Part shown: positions 1 to 8,511 of the stretch, one piece after another | How the letters are laid out: every line of letters starts with the position of its first letter | How positions within the stretch are numbered: position 1 is the stretch's first letter | Assembly: GCA_963756815.1 (NCBI GenBank) | Contig: CAVWPR010000005.1 | Span: 186,001 to 250,000, forward strand | Direction of reading: 5' to 3' | Origin: JAENVU01 sp963756815 | GTDB lineage: Bacteria > Actinomycetota > Acidimicrobiia > IMCC26256 > JAENVU01 | DNA length: 64,000 nt | Notes under the pieces: generated by a model | Seen by the model: the letters and a program-made list of their open reading frames with translations, nothing else | What the model was told of the DNA's origin: nothing | The model's database searches: none | Program-made: the position numbers and the translations under genes

Positions 1-1028
1 TCGAAGCCGTTGGTGTGGAGGCTCTGCGTGCCACCCAGCGCGGCGGCCATCGCCTGCAGCGCCACGCGCACGACGTTGTTCTCCGGCTGCTGCGCGGTGA
101 GCATCGAGCCCGCGGTCTGCGTGTGGAACCGCAGGAGCTTGCTCTTCTCGTTCTGCGCGCCGAAGCGGTTGCTCATGATCCAGTACCACATGCGGCGCGC
201 GGCCCGGAACTTCGCGACCTCTTCGAAGAAGTTGTTGTGCCCGTTCCAGAAGAACGAGAGACGCGGTGCGAAGTCGTCGACGTCGAGACCGGCATCGACC
301 GCGGCCTGCACGTACGCGATCGCGTTGCTCAGCGTGAACGCGATCTCCTGCACCGCGGTGCTGCCCGCCTCGCGGATGTGGTAGCCGGAGATCGAGATCG
401 TGTTCCACCGGGGGACGTGCTCGCCGCAGTAGGCGAAGATGTCGGTGATGATCCGCATCGACGGTCGCGGCGGGTAGATGTAGGTGCCGCGGGCGACGTA
501 CTCCTTGAGGATGTCGTTCTGGATCGTGCCGCCGATCTTCGCCGCGTCGACGCCGTTCTTCTCCGCGACGAGCTCGTAGAAGAGGAGCAGGATCGCGGCC
601 GTCGAGTTGATCGTCATCGACGTGGTGACGGTGTCGAGCGGCAGACCCGAGAGCAGGATCTCCATGTCCTCGAGCGAGTCGATGGCCACGCCGACCTTGC
701 CGACCTCGCCCTCGGCCCGGGGGTGGTCGGAGTCGTACCCCATCTGGGTGGGCAGGTCGAAGGCGCACGAGAGGCCGGTCTGGCCGGCGCCGAGGAGGAA
801 GTGGAAGCGCTCGTTGGTCTCGGCCGCGGTCCCGAAGCCCGAGTACTGGCGCATCGTCCAGGGCCGGGTGCGGTACATCTGCGCGTAGACGCCCCGCGTG
901 TACGGCGGGGCCCCGGCGTCGCCGAGCGCGGCGGTGGGATCCCACTCCTCGGCCTCGAGGTCGGCCGCCGTGTACTGCGGCTTGATCTCGATGCCCGAGT
1001 CGGTACGGCGGGTCGTGTCGTCGGCCAT
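1..1028 (-). CDS. Methylmalonyl-CoA mutase large subunit family protein, N-terminal part
   Basis: Partial gene: it starts at ATG 1028 and runs off the left edge, leaving about 342 codons. The translation has the TIM-barrel substrate domain of B12-dependent acyl-CoA mutases: YTRGVYAQMYRTRPWTMRQY near residue 45, then GTAAETNERFHFLL, GLSCAFDLPTQMG, the TSMTINSTAA block, IQNDILKEY, and RMIITDIFAY. The enzyme interconverts methylmalonyl-CoA and succinyl-CoA in propionate and branched-chain breakdown; the B12-binding domain or subunit lies outside the window. The ethylmalonyl- or isobutyryl-CoA mutase paralogues cannot be excluded from this fragment. A cobalamin adenosyltransferase at 21694-22260 could supply the cofactor. 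No frame break is seen. Confidence 0.93.
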   Translation of the reverse strand, partial: MADDTTRRTDSGIEIKPQYTAADLEAEEWDPTAALGDAGAPPYTRGVYAQMYRTRPWTMRQYSGFGTAAETNERFHFLLGAGQTGLSCAFDLPTQMGYDSDHPRAEGEVGKVGVAIDSLEDMEILLSGLPLDTVTTSMTINSTAAILLLFYELVAEKNGVDAAKIGGTIQNDILKEYVARGTYIYPPRPSMRIITDIFAYCGEHVPRWNTISISGYHIREAGSTAVQEIAFTLSNAIAYVQAAVDAGLDVDDFAPRLSFFWNGHNNFFEEVAKFRAARRMWYWIMSNRFGAQNEKSKLLRFHTQTAGSMLTAQQPENNVVRVALQAMAAALGGTQSLHTNGF

Positions 1029-1084
1029 GCCGCGGATCGTACCGGTGGGTCCGAGCGGGGCCCCAGCCCGGCCATCATGGTGCG

Positions 1085-1845
1085 ATGCGTCCGGGCCGGG
1101 TCGTCGTGGCGCTCGCCCTGACCGTCGCCGCCACGGCGTGCGGCAGCAGCAGCGGCTCGAAGGGAGGCGCCTCGACGGCGGACGGGTCGGGTGGTGGCGC
1201 GTCCGAGGCGTCGATCGTCGCCGCGGCGCTGCTGCGCGCGACCGACGTGCCGGGCGACGAGAAGGGCGCGGTGAGCAGCGAGGCCGCGGACGTGCTGCCG
1301 AAGGATGCGGACCGGGTACCGGAGTGCCGGCGCTACGTCGCGGCCGTGCGCACGGGCACGCACCGCCGGGCGTCGAACCGGTTCGGCGACACCAGCAGCC
1401 GCCCGCCGGTGGCGGTCTCGGACGCGGGTCGAGGTGTATCCGTCGTCGTCCGTGGTCGCCGGCCAGGCGGAGCTGTTCAAGGATCCGGCCACGTCCGCGT
1501 GTCTCGAGGGCGTGCTGCGCATCGAGCTGGGCAAGGAGCTCTCGTCGGTGGGCGCGACGCTCGGCGCCGTGCACGTCACCGCGCTCGAACCGCCCGCCCT
1601 CGGCGACCATGCGTTCGCGCTCCGCGTCTCCGTTCACGATCACCCAGCTCGGGCAGCAGCTGGAGCTCGTGCGGGACCAGATCGGCGTGGGCGTCGGCCG
1701 GTACGCCGTCACGCTGGATGTCGGACTCTCGACGCCGGCGGCGCTCACCCCCACCGCGCGCGACCAGCTCCTCGGCCGGATGACGCAGATCGAACAGGCC
1801 GTCGGACCGAAGGTGGTCTCCCGCATGCGCGCCGCCGGAGCCTGA
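1085..1845 (+). CDS. Putative lipoprotein, frame-disrupted (paralogue of next gene)
   Basis: The ATG at 1085 opens a signal peptide with a lipobox-like ATAC, predicting a lipid-anchored Cys at about residue 19, followed by a Ser/Gly-rich linker. The rest is not readable in one frame. It continues DVPGDEKGAVSS, then QAELFKDPATSACLEGVLR, then ITQLGQQLELVRDQIGVGV, across three frames with the stop at 1843-1845. Dropping one G of GGG near 1425 and one T near 1632 restores about 250 residues. The body matches the following gene in layout (hydrophobic leader, LLRATDVPG/LRAADLPGW, ELFKDPA/ELYRDPA). No function is recognised. Frame breaks look like base-call errors, but a decayed gene is possible. 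Confidence 0.7.
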
Positions 1846-1854
1846 TCGCAGGCC

Positions 1855-2607
1855 ATGATGCGCGCCGTGCCTCGCCGACTCCTCCCGAAGTGTGCGCCCG
1901 TCGCCGTGCCCGTGGTCGTGCTCGTCGTCGTGCTCGCCGCGTGCGGGAGCAGCGGCGGATCGTCGAGCGGCGCGACCTCGTCGTCGACGACGCGACCCGG
2001 ACCGGGTGGCGACCACCGATCGGCGCATCGCCGCCGCCGGGGTGCTCCGCGCCGCGGACCTGCCCGGTTGGACGGTGACGCCACGCGGCCCGTCGCGCGG
2101 GAGTGAGATCAAGGACCTCGCGCGCGGCGTCCCCGGCTGCGAGCCGCTCGTCACGGAGAGCCGCGACGGTCGCGTGCGCGCCCGGTCGGCGAAGTTCAGC
2201 CCGGAACGGGACCGATCGTCGACGACGACGTCGACGTCTACGCCACGGCGGCGGAGATGCAGGCCCAGCTCGAGCTCTACCGCGATCCGGCGATCATCGG
2301 CTGCCTGCAGGAGCTGTTCACGAGGACGCTGCAGTCCACCGCGCCGACGGGCGCGACCGTCGGCGCGGTGTCGGTGAGCCCGATCGCGGTCGACGCGTCG
2401 GGCGACGGTGCCTACGGCTTCCGGCTCACGGCCACGGTCACACGCGACGGTGTGGCCCGGACGATCCTCTCCGACATCATCGGCGTCACCGTTGGGCGCG
2501 CCGGGATCTCGTTCAGCGTCGACGCGCCCGACACCGCGGGTCTGGCGCAGGCGGAGACCACGCTGCTGCCCGTGCTGGTGCAGCGGGTGCGGCAGGCGCA
2601 GGCCTGA
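1855..2607 (+). CDS. Putative lipoprotein, frame-disrupted
   Basis: Starts at ATG 1855 or 1858, with a hydrophobic leader and lipobox LAAC, then a Ser/Thr linker. Three reading segments complete about 250 residues: RRIAAAGVLRAADLPGW, then VPGCEPLVTES, then QAQLELYRDPAIIGCLQEL through VLVQRVRQAQA, ending at 2607. One extra G near 2005 and one missing G near 2210 explain both shifts. It is a tandem paralogue of the gene just upstream and its stop overlaps the next start (TGATG). The exposed domain resembles actinobacterial secreted lipoproteins of unknown function. Surface location is inferred from the lipobox. Confidence 0.72.
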
Positions 2608-2978
2608 TGGCCGTCTCGGTCGAGCTCACCGACGCCGGCGTCGAGGTCCGCCTCACCGGGATGGACATGGTGTGGTCGCTGCGCGGCGCCGTCTCCGTGC
2701 CGTGGTCCGAGATCCTCGGCGCGCGCGTCGTGGAGGCGGCGGCAGCTCGGCGGCGCCTGCTGTTGCGGCTCGGCGGCACCGGCCTCACCGGCGTCGTCAA
2801 GGCCGGTCGGTTCACGGTGCGCGACGAGCCCGGGGTCCGGGAGTTCTGGGTCACGTACCGCGATCCTGAGTTCCTCGAGATCGAGACGACGAACGAGCGT
2901 CCGAAGCGCATCGTCCTCCAGGTTCCGGACCGCGCCGCGCTCGCCGCCGCGATCAACGCCCACCTGGCGAGCACCTAG
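2607..2978 (+). CDS. PH-domain-like hypothetical protein
   Basis: A 123-residue protein whose ATG overlaps the stop of the preceding lipoprotein gene, suggesting translational coupling. The pattern of alternating strands (VELTDAGVEVRL, VSVPWSEILGARVV, LLLRLGGTG, REFWVTY) ending in a C-terminal helix (RAALAAAINAHL) fits the small bacterial PH-like fold. There is no signal peptide or membrane segment, so it should be cytoplasmic. Function unknown. It is convergent with the Tad operon, whose last gene ends two bases downstream. Confidence 0.75.
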   Translation: MAVSVELTDAGVEVRLTGMDMVWSLRGAVSVPWSEILGARVVEAAAARRRLLLRLGGTGLTGVVKAGRFTVRDEPGVREFWVTYRDPEFLEIETTNERPKRIVLQVPDRAALAAAINAHLAST

Positions 2979-2979
2979 C

Positions 2980-3393
2980 TCAGCCGCTCCGGGGTGCCGC
3001 CGACGCGTGCGCGCCGATCCGCTGCGGGCCGACGCCCGCGAGCGCGAGGAACTGCAGGTGCACGGGTCGGGCGATGCGTACCACCACCCGATCGGCGGTC
3101 ACCTCGACGTCGACCTGCGTCGATGCGGGAACCGCCGACGCCCGCAGCACCTCGGCGACGGCTTGGCGCGCCGCGCTCGGGTCGAGCCGGACGTCGGCGC
3201 CACCGGTCCGTCGGAACACGCGCTCGTCGATGGACGACGCACCGGCCAGCGCCGCGCTGTCGGCGACGTTCTGGAGGTCGCGTCGCGCGGTGAAGAGGCG
3301 GGCGCCGTCGACCGCGAAGCCGACGAACAGCAGTCCGAGCAGCAGGACGCCGACCAGGAGGGCGGAGGCCTGGCCGCGCTCGTCCCGACTCAC
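2980..3393 (-). CDS. TadG-like pseudopilin (Flp pilus assembly, TadE/TadG family)
   Basis: A 137-residue last gene of the Tad operon. The N-terminus DERGQASALLVGVLLLG followed by VGFAVDGARLFTARRDLQNVADSAALAGA is the standard TadG N-terminal module: a membrane helix, then the conserved region D-G-A-R and A-D-S-A-A-L-A-G-A. It lacks the large C-terminal von Willebrand domain of proteobacterial TadG, as in the short Rv3654c-type proteins of mycobacteria. It probably acts at the outer face of the cytoplasmic membrane in pilus assembly. The start overlaps the stop of the upstream TadE by 4 bases. Confidence 0.85.
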   Translation of the reverse strand: MSRDERGQASALLVGVLLLGLLFVGFAVDGARLFTARRDLQNVADSAALAGASSIDERVFRRTGGADVRLDPSAARQAVAEVLRASAVPASTQVDVEVTADRVVVRIARPVHLQFLALAGVGPQRIGAHASAAPRSG

Positions 3394-3815
3394 GACCCGC
3401 TCCGGTACCGGTCGAGCCGTACGGCGTGCCTCGCTTCGACGGGCACCGTGAGCCCCGGCACGACCGAGCCGAGGAACGGGATCGAGGCGACGGGGACCTC
3501 GGTGCGCACGCGCACCACGAGCACCGCGCCGCGGTGGCGCAACCCGACGGCCGAGGCGCGGAGCGCGTCGGCCGCGAGCCCGTGGTTGCGCGCGGTGGCG
3601 GCGACGACCAAGGTCCCTCGACGCGCGGCCTCCGCCTCGGTGTCGGCCACGACGATGGCCCGGCCGAACTCGCGCGCGGCTGCGCTCGTCGCCAGGGTCG
3701 CCCGGTGCAGCGAGCCGAACACCACCAGCACGTGGAGCAGCACGCCGAAGATCAGGCTGCCCAGCACCGCGACCTCGACGATCGCGCTCCCGCGGCTGCG
3801 CTCGTGATCGCTCAC
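3390..3815 (-). CDS. TadE-like pseudopilin
   Basis: 141 residues, starting with GTG at 3815 inside a GTGA overlap with the previous TadE gene. The prepilin-like segment is RGSAIVEVAVLGSLIFGVLL: Gly before the cleavage point and Glu at +5, then a single hydrophobic helix. The remainder is a soluble domain. TadE proteins are minor pseudopilins processed by the same peptidase as the Flp pilin. This is the second of two TadE-type genes in the operon. Longer upstream reading to 4094 is only antisense-type overlap and was discarded. Confidence 0.83.
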   Translation of the reverse strand: MSDHERSRGSAIVEVAVLGSLIFGVLLHVLVVFGSLHRATLATSAAAREFGRAIVVADTEAEAARRGTLVVAATARNHGLAADALRASAVGLRHRGAVLVVRVRTEVPVASIPFLGSVVPGLTVPVEARHAVRLDRYRSGS

Positions 3816-4213
3816 GGCGTGGTCGTGTCCTCGTCGAGCGCCCGCGCCTCGGCGTGCACGGCGAAGGACGGCAGGAACGGCACGATCCGGGGCGCCACGC
3901 CGCTCGCCTCGATCACGACGGCGTCGCCGTCCTGCGCGGCGCGCACGGCGAACGCGGCGGCCGAGCCGCCCAGCCCGTCGTGCAGGACCGATCGGGTCCG
4001 CGCCTCGCCGTCGGCGAGCGGTCGACCGAGCTCGGCTGCCGTCCGCGCACCCTCGTCGGCGGCATTCACGGTCACGTTGCGACACCAGACCCACACCGCC
4101 ATCTGGAGCAGCACCATCACCGCCGCCGCCATGAGCAACGTCACGCCGAGGAACTCGACGACGGTCGCGCCCCGCTCGTCGCGATCAACCACGAAGCTGC
4201 TGCAGCGCGTCAC
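3812..4213 (-). CDS. TadE-like pseudopilin
   Basis: 133 residues with the TadE signature DERGATVVEFLGVTLLMAA (G/ATVVEF: Glu at +5, Phe at +6) and one membrane helix, followed by an extracytoplasmic domain that includes NAADEGARTAAELG. The ATG at 4213 overlaps the upstream pilin-like gene by 29 bases; an alternative GTG at 4192 would cut the overlap to 8 bases and keep the whole signature. The downstream overlap is GTGA. Its role is as a minor pseudopilin in Tad pilus assembly. Confidence 0.83.
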   Translation of the reverse strand: MTRCSSFVVDRDERGATVVEFLGVTLLMAAAVMVLLQMAVWVWCRNVTVNAADEGARTAAELGRPLADGEARTRSVLHDGLGGSAAAFAVRAAQDGDAVVIEASGVAPRIVPFLPSFAVHAEARALDEDTTTP

Positions 4214-4334
4214 TCACGATCGAGGTGAGATCGGGCTGCACGACCGCCCAGAGCGCCATCACGATGCCGATCCCCATCACCAGCAACATGACCCATTCGG
4301 GGATCGAACCGCGTTCGTCCGTCTCGTAGCGCAT
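4185..4334 (-). CDS. Short Flp-type pilin candidate (49 residues)
   Basis: Too short for most gene callers. Reading ATG 4334 to TGA 4185 gives 49 residues: a charged leader MRYETDERG, then SIPEWVMLLVMGIGIVMALW, then a short amphipathic tail. The layout (DERG leader, Glu four residues after Gly, one hydrophobic helix) and the position between tadC and tadE match where actinobacteria encode the Flp pilin (Rv3656c in M. tuberculosis). Flp normally has Glu at +5 followed by Tyr; here Glu is at +4 and is followed by Trp. It is probably the major pilin of this locus, but that rests on context. Confidence 0.72.
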   Translation of the reverse strand: MRYETDERGSIPEWVMLLVMGIGIVMALWAVVQPDLTSIVSDALQQLRG

Positions 4335-4346
4335 CCGTGCTCCTTG

Positions 4347-5276
4347 TCATCGGGCCAACGTCCTGATGGCCACCACTCCGGGATAGAAGGCGAAGACGAT
4401 CGCGACCGGCAGGATCAAGGTGACGACCGGTACCAACATCGAGACCTGCTTCTTGCCCGCCACCTCGATCAGCTCGCGTTTGTCGTGCTCGCGGAGATCG
4501 AGCGCGAGCGAGCGGAGCGCGTCGGCGAGCGGGATGCCACGCTCCTGCGCCGCGCCGACCGCCGCGACGAACCGGTCGAAGGGCGCGAGCTCGAGCGCCC
4601 GGGCTCGTTGCTCCAGCGCCTCGACGAGCGGGACACCTCCGCGTGCGGCGCGCAGCGCGCGGCCGAGCTCGTCACCGAGCGGTCCGCCGCCGATCTCGAC
4701 GACCATGCCGAGTGCGCTGCGCAGACTCTCGCCTGCGGTCACCGCGAGGCACACCAGATCGACGATCGTCGGCAGCGCGGCGCGCGCCGCCTCCCGCCGA
4801 CGGGTCACGGCTCGGCTCAGCGCGCGGTCACGAGCGACGACACCGCCGGCGCCCGCCGCGACGACAAGACCGAGGATGAGTGGCACGGTGAGCTCCCGTC
4901 CACGGGCGGCCACCAGCACGACGAAGGCGAGCGCGCCGGCCGATCCCACGAGCGCCCACGTCACCTGCTCGGCGCGGAACGTCGACTCGTCCAGCTGCGA
5001 GCCGGCGGCTGCGAGCCGGCCGGAGAGATCCCGATCGTCGCCGATCGCGGAGTGCAGCCGGGCGCCGACGGCCCGCCGCAGTGGATCGAGGACCGCCGCC
5101 AGTCCCGACGGTGCCGGCGCACTCAACAGGCCGGACCGCCGCGGGCCCAGCGCACCGAGGTACGGCGTCAGCCGCCGACTCAGAACGGCACGGCGGTATC
5201 GGGGCATCGCGCTGAGGGCGAGCAGGATCCCTGCGCCGCCGAGAGCCACCACCGCGATCCCGCGGAGCGCGTTCAC
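4347..5276 (-). CDS. tadC: TadC-like type II secretion F family membrane protein
   Basis: 309 residues, GTG start at 5276 in a GTGA overlap with tadB. It has an N-terminal membrane helix, a central pair of helices near 130-175, the T2SSF cytoplasmic domain (LPTIVDLVCLAVTAGESLRSAL, then VEALEQRAR, then AAQERGIPLADALRSLA), and a C-terminal helix LVPVVTLILPVAIVFAFYPG. T2SSF proteins form the inner-membrane platform that couples the TadA ATPase to pilin extrusion. It is the second of the two platform genes, as usual in Tad loci. Complete and in frame. Confidence 0.9.
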   Translation of the reverse strand: MNALRGIAVVALGGAGILLALSAMPRYRRAVLSRRLTPYLGALGPRRSGLLSAPAPSGLAAVLDPLRRAVGARLHSAIGDDRDLSGRLAAAGSQLDESTFRAEQVTWALVGSAGALAFVVLVAARGRELTVPLILGLVVAAGAGGVVARDRALSRAVTRRREAARAALPTIVDLVCLAVTAGESLRSALGMVVEIGGGPLGDELGRALRAARGGVPLVEALEQRARALELAPFDRFVAAVGAAQERGIPLADALRSLALDLREHDKRELIEVAGKKQVSMLVPVVTLILPVAIVFAFYPGVVAIRTLAR

Positions 5277-6136
5277 CGGTGCGACCCGACGAGGATCCGG
5301 GGCTCGTCGGGCAACCGCCCGATCCGGAGCATCAGTCGATACCCGACAACCGTGACGAGACCACCGACGAGCAGCACGACGATCCCGGTGGTCGAGTCGA
5401 ACGCACGCGCGCCCTGCGGCCGACTCGCGACCAGCAACAGCACCACCCAGGGTGCGCCTGCGGCCACCCGTGCCGCAACGACGGTCCACGACTGCCGCGA
5501 CTCGATCTCACGACGCGCGGCGACGTCGTCACGCACGAAGCCCGACAGCGTCCGGAGCACACGCCCGAGCTCACGGCCACCGACGCGGTGCGCCAGCACG
5601 AGCGTCTGCACGATGCGATCTGCGATCGGATCGGCGACGCGGCTGCCCATGCGTCCGAGCGCGCCCACGAGATCGCCGGTGATGCGATGGTCGGTGACCA
5701 ACGCCCGGAACTCCGGGCGGAGGACCTCCGGCCCGCGGTCACCGACGACGGCGAGGGCGGCCGGCAGCGTGTCGCCGGCGCGAACGGCCCCCGCGAGCAG
5801 CTCGATGGCATCGGGCCACGCCTGCCGACGCTGCGCCCGTCGAGCGCGTCCGCGGGCGCGGTGGTACGCGAACGGCGCCGCGGCCGTCGCGAGCGTCGCC
5901 ACGAGCGCGACCCCGGTCGACCCGACGATCGCGAGCGCCACTGCCCCACCGGCGAGCCCGGCCCCGGCGCTGGCCGTGACGAACTGGACCGGTCGCACGT
6001 GCGCGAGCCCGGCCGCCTCCAGCCAGGCGGCGAATCGTGGCGACCGTGCCCGTCGCGGTTCCGGCCGACGACGCGTGCAACCGTCGTACACGAGGAACAC
6101 ACCGATGCCCAGCACGAACGGCAGGAGTGCACTCAC
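5273..6136 (-). CDS. tadB: TadB-like type II secretion F family membrane protein
   Basis: 287 residues with GTG start at 6136 overlapping the tadA stop (GTGA). The N-terminal helix LLPFVLGIGVFLVYDG is followed by a second hydrophobic region, the T2SSF domain (AWPDAIELLAGAVRAGDTLPAAL ... VLAHRVGGRELGRVLRTLS), and two C-terminal helices (APWVVLLLVASR and IVVLLVGGLVTVVGYR). It pairs with TadC to make the membrane platform of the pilus motor. Uninterrupted. Confidence 0.9.
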   Translation of the reverse strand: MSALLPFVLGIGVFLVYDGCTRRRPEPRRARSPRFAAWLEAAGLAHVRPVQFVTASAGAGLAGGAVALAIVGSTGVALVATLATAAAPFAYHRARGRARRAQRRQAWPDAIELLAGAVRAGDTLPAALAVVGDRGPEVLRPEFRALVTDHRITGDLVGALGRMGSRVADPIADRIVQTLVLAHRVGGRELGRVLRTLSGFVRDDVAARREIESRQSWTVVAARVAAGAPWVVLLLVASRPQGARAFDSTTGIVVLLVGGLVTVVGYRLMLRIGRLPDEPRILVGSHR

Positions 6137-7356
6137 CGGAGGACCTCCCGGAGATCGATGCCCGCCTCCTCGTACCGCGTCGACGCGGGCGGGAACTCGC
6201 CGGTCCACCGGAGCGCCGCGCCCGAGCCGTCGAACACGGTGCCCGTCGTGAGGTCGTCGCCGTCGCCGACCTGCTCGCCGACGCCGACGATCTCCGTGAT
6301 CTGCCGGACGCCTTCGACACGACGGCAGAACACGACGAGGTCCACGCACGCGGCGACGGTGGCGGCGACGAAGCGTCGGTCGAGGTTGTCACCGGCGAGC
6401 AACGGCAGCGTGGTGAGCTTGCGCAGCGCCTCGCGTGCCGAGTTGGCGTGCACCGACGTCATCCCGGCGGCGCCGCTGTTGAGCGCGAGGAGCATGTCGA
6501 GGGACTCGGCACCGCGGACCTCACCGACGACGATGCGGTCGGGTCGCATCCGCAAGGACTCCCGGACGAGGTCTCGCAGCGAGACTGCGCCCTCGCCCTC
6601 GAGGTTCGCCGGTCGACACTGCATCGCCACGACGTCCGGACGGTCGATGCGCAGCTCGAAGACCTCCTCGCACGTGACGATCCGTTGGCGCGCCGGGACC
6701 GCGGCGAGCAGGCAGTTCAGGAGAGTCGTCTTTCCCGCGCCGACGGCACCGGCCACCACCACGGACAGTCCGGCCTGCACCGACACGTCGAGGAACCGGG
6801 CGGCCGCCGCGGAGCACGAACCGAGCTCGACGAGCTCGGCACACGAATGCGCCCGCAGCCCGACGAACTTGCGCACGTTCACCGACCAATGGCTCGTGAT
6901 CGGGGGGATCGCGACATGGAGCCGGCTCCCGTCCGGAAGACGCGCGTCGACGAACGGCTGCGCGCGGTCCAGGCGGCGTCCGGCCCGCGCCAGCATGCGC
7001 TCCACGATCTCCTCGACCTCACGCGCCTCGAGGACCAGGCCCGTGAGCTCGTGCTCCCCGTTCCGGGCGGCGAAGACCCGGCCCGGCTCGTTGATCCAGA
7101 TCTCCTCCACCGACGGGTCCTCGATCAGCGGCGTCAATGCGCCGAAGCCGAGGATCCGCTGTCGCAGCACGTCGACCTCCTGCTCGGAGAGCGCCGGCAG
7201 ACCGCCGTCGAGATACCGGTCTCGGTAGTCGGTGACCACCTCGTCGACCAGCGCGCGGAGCCCATGGTCGTCGTCGAGCGGCACTTCCCGGCGAACGAGC
7301 AGCTCGCGCACGTCGGACTCGACGTGCGCGAGCGCGGCAACGGGCGCGAGCGTCAT
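6133..7356 (-). CDS. tadA: TadA/CpaF-type pilus assembly ATPase
   Basis: 407 residues, ATG at 7356 in an ATGA overlap with the TadZ-like gene. The N-terminal domain (PSVEEIWINEPGRVF) precedes the secretion-ATPase core: Walker A GAVGAGKT at about residues 203-210, the acidic box around CEEVFELR, Walker B IVVGEVRGAE near 276, and a His box TSVHANS. This hexameric motor powers polymerisation of Flp pili at the cytoplasmic face. The family is well conserved, so the call is secure. The apparent longer reading to 8007 is antisense noise upstream of the ATG. Confidence 0.95.
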   Translation of the reverse strand: MTLAPVAALAHVESDVRELLVRREVPLDDDHGLRALVDEVVTDYRDRYLDGGLPALSEQEVDVLRQRILGFGALTPLIEDPSVEEIWINEPGRVFAARNGEHELTGLVLEAREVEEIVERMLARAGRRLDRAQPFVDARLPDGSRLHVAIPPITSHWSVNVRKFVGLRAHSCAELVELGSCSAAAARFLDVSVQAGLSVVVAGAVGAGKTTLLNCLLAAVPARQRIVTCEEVFELRIDRPDVVAMQCRPANLEGEGAVSLRDLVRESLRMRPDRIVVGEVRGAESLDMLLALNSGAAGMTSVHANSAREALRKLTTLPLLAGDNLDRRFVAATVAACVDLVVFCRRVEGVRQITEIVGVGEQVGDGDDLTTGTVFDGSGAALRWTGEFPPASTRYEEAGIDLREVLR

Positions 7357-8511
7357 GCGTCGACCTGCTCGAACACCACGCGCAGGTCGCGCAACCAGGG
7401 TGAACGGGGCGCGACCGAGTGGAGCGGTCGCCCTTCCCACACCGCACGGGTGAAGGTGGGCTCGAAGGGGAGGAGGGCGGCCGGTGGCGCGCCGATCCAG
7501 CTCTCGACCGCACGCGAGCAGTCCTGCGCGTGCCGTGCGCTGCGCGGCACGCGGTTGAGCACCACCGAGACGTCCGACACCCGGCCGTGATCGCGGTCCG
7601 CCAGCTGCCGGTGCGCGATGACGCCGCGCCGCAGCCCGACGGGATCCGCGGCGGCGACGAGCAGGATGCGGTCGGCGCGGTCGAGCGCACCGGTCGTCAT
7701 CAGGTTGCGTCGGAACGGGAGCCGGTCCGCGACCAGCTCCTCGTCCTCCTCCAGCGGTGCGGCGACATCGACGACCACGACGTCGAACGTCGTCGCCGCC
7801 GCGGTGAGCACGGCCCGCCACGCTTCGGGCGTCACCTCCGGCCAGAGCTCCGCGCGCGGTAGACCGGCGAGCACCTGCAGTCCGTCGGGGCCGGCCTGGA
7901 GGCATCCGGCGAGCGGTGTCGGCCACCCGTGTGCGGCGAGACGCGCCGCCTGGGTCACCGACGGCGATTCCGAGAGCTCGAGCAGCTGCGCGACGGAGGC
8001 CGACCACGCGTCACCGTCGACGAGCAGCGTGGTGCAGCCGCGCCGCGCCGACTCGATCGCGAGGTGCACGGCGACGGTCGTCCGGCCGGGCGCGCCCGCG
8101 GCGCCCCACACCCCGACGACGCGCCCGCCTCCGGGCCCGGCGTCGGGGCTCCTCGGATGCGGCCGCGGGACCGAGACCGTCGAGAAGCTGCGCCAGCTCA
8201 TCGGCCCGGACCGCCTCGCCGACGTGGACGATCCCGATCTCGCCGCTCCCGCCCGTCCGTCCCCCGACACCGACGACGGCGACACCGGCCCGCCGCAGCG
8301 TCGCGACGAGATCCCGGTCGACCCATGCGAGGCCGGCATCGACCACGACCGCCCGTGGTCGATCGCGCAGCGCCGTTCCCAAGAGATCGCCGTGGTCGAC
8401 ACATCTCCGCACGACACGGACGCCGAGGTCGGGTCGTTGGAGGCCCCGCAGCAGCGGCAGCTCCCACGCCGCGCCACCGGCGCACACGATCACCGGCAGC
8501 CCCTCGGTCAT
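7353..8511 (-). CDS. TadZ/CpaE-like ATPase, one frameshift
   Basis: Starts at ATG 8511 in an ATGA overlap with the SAF gene. Residues 1-120 form a receiver-like Rossmann domain (LPVIVCAGGAAWELPLL ... AVVVDAGLAW ... GVAVVGVGG). The second half is a MinD/ParA-type ATPase: deviant Walker A WGAAGAPGRTTVAVHL, LLVDGD, and VVVVDVAAP. The halves lie in different frames. Removing one C from the CCCC run near 8145 gives SEEPDAGPGGGRVVGVWGAAG and joins them into about 385 residues, the normal TadZ layout (Rv3660c-like). Role: polar localisation of the Tad machine. I judge the shift a sequence error. Confidence 0.83.

Noticed and set aside
3426..6251. A 941-codon plus-strand open frame across the Tad operon
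   Set aside because: It is antisense to five clear Tad genes with conserved motifs; its Arg/His/Asp-rich composition is a high-GC shadow.
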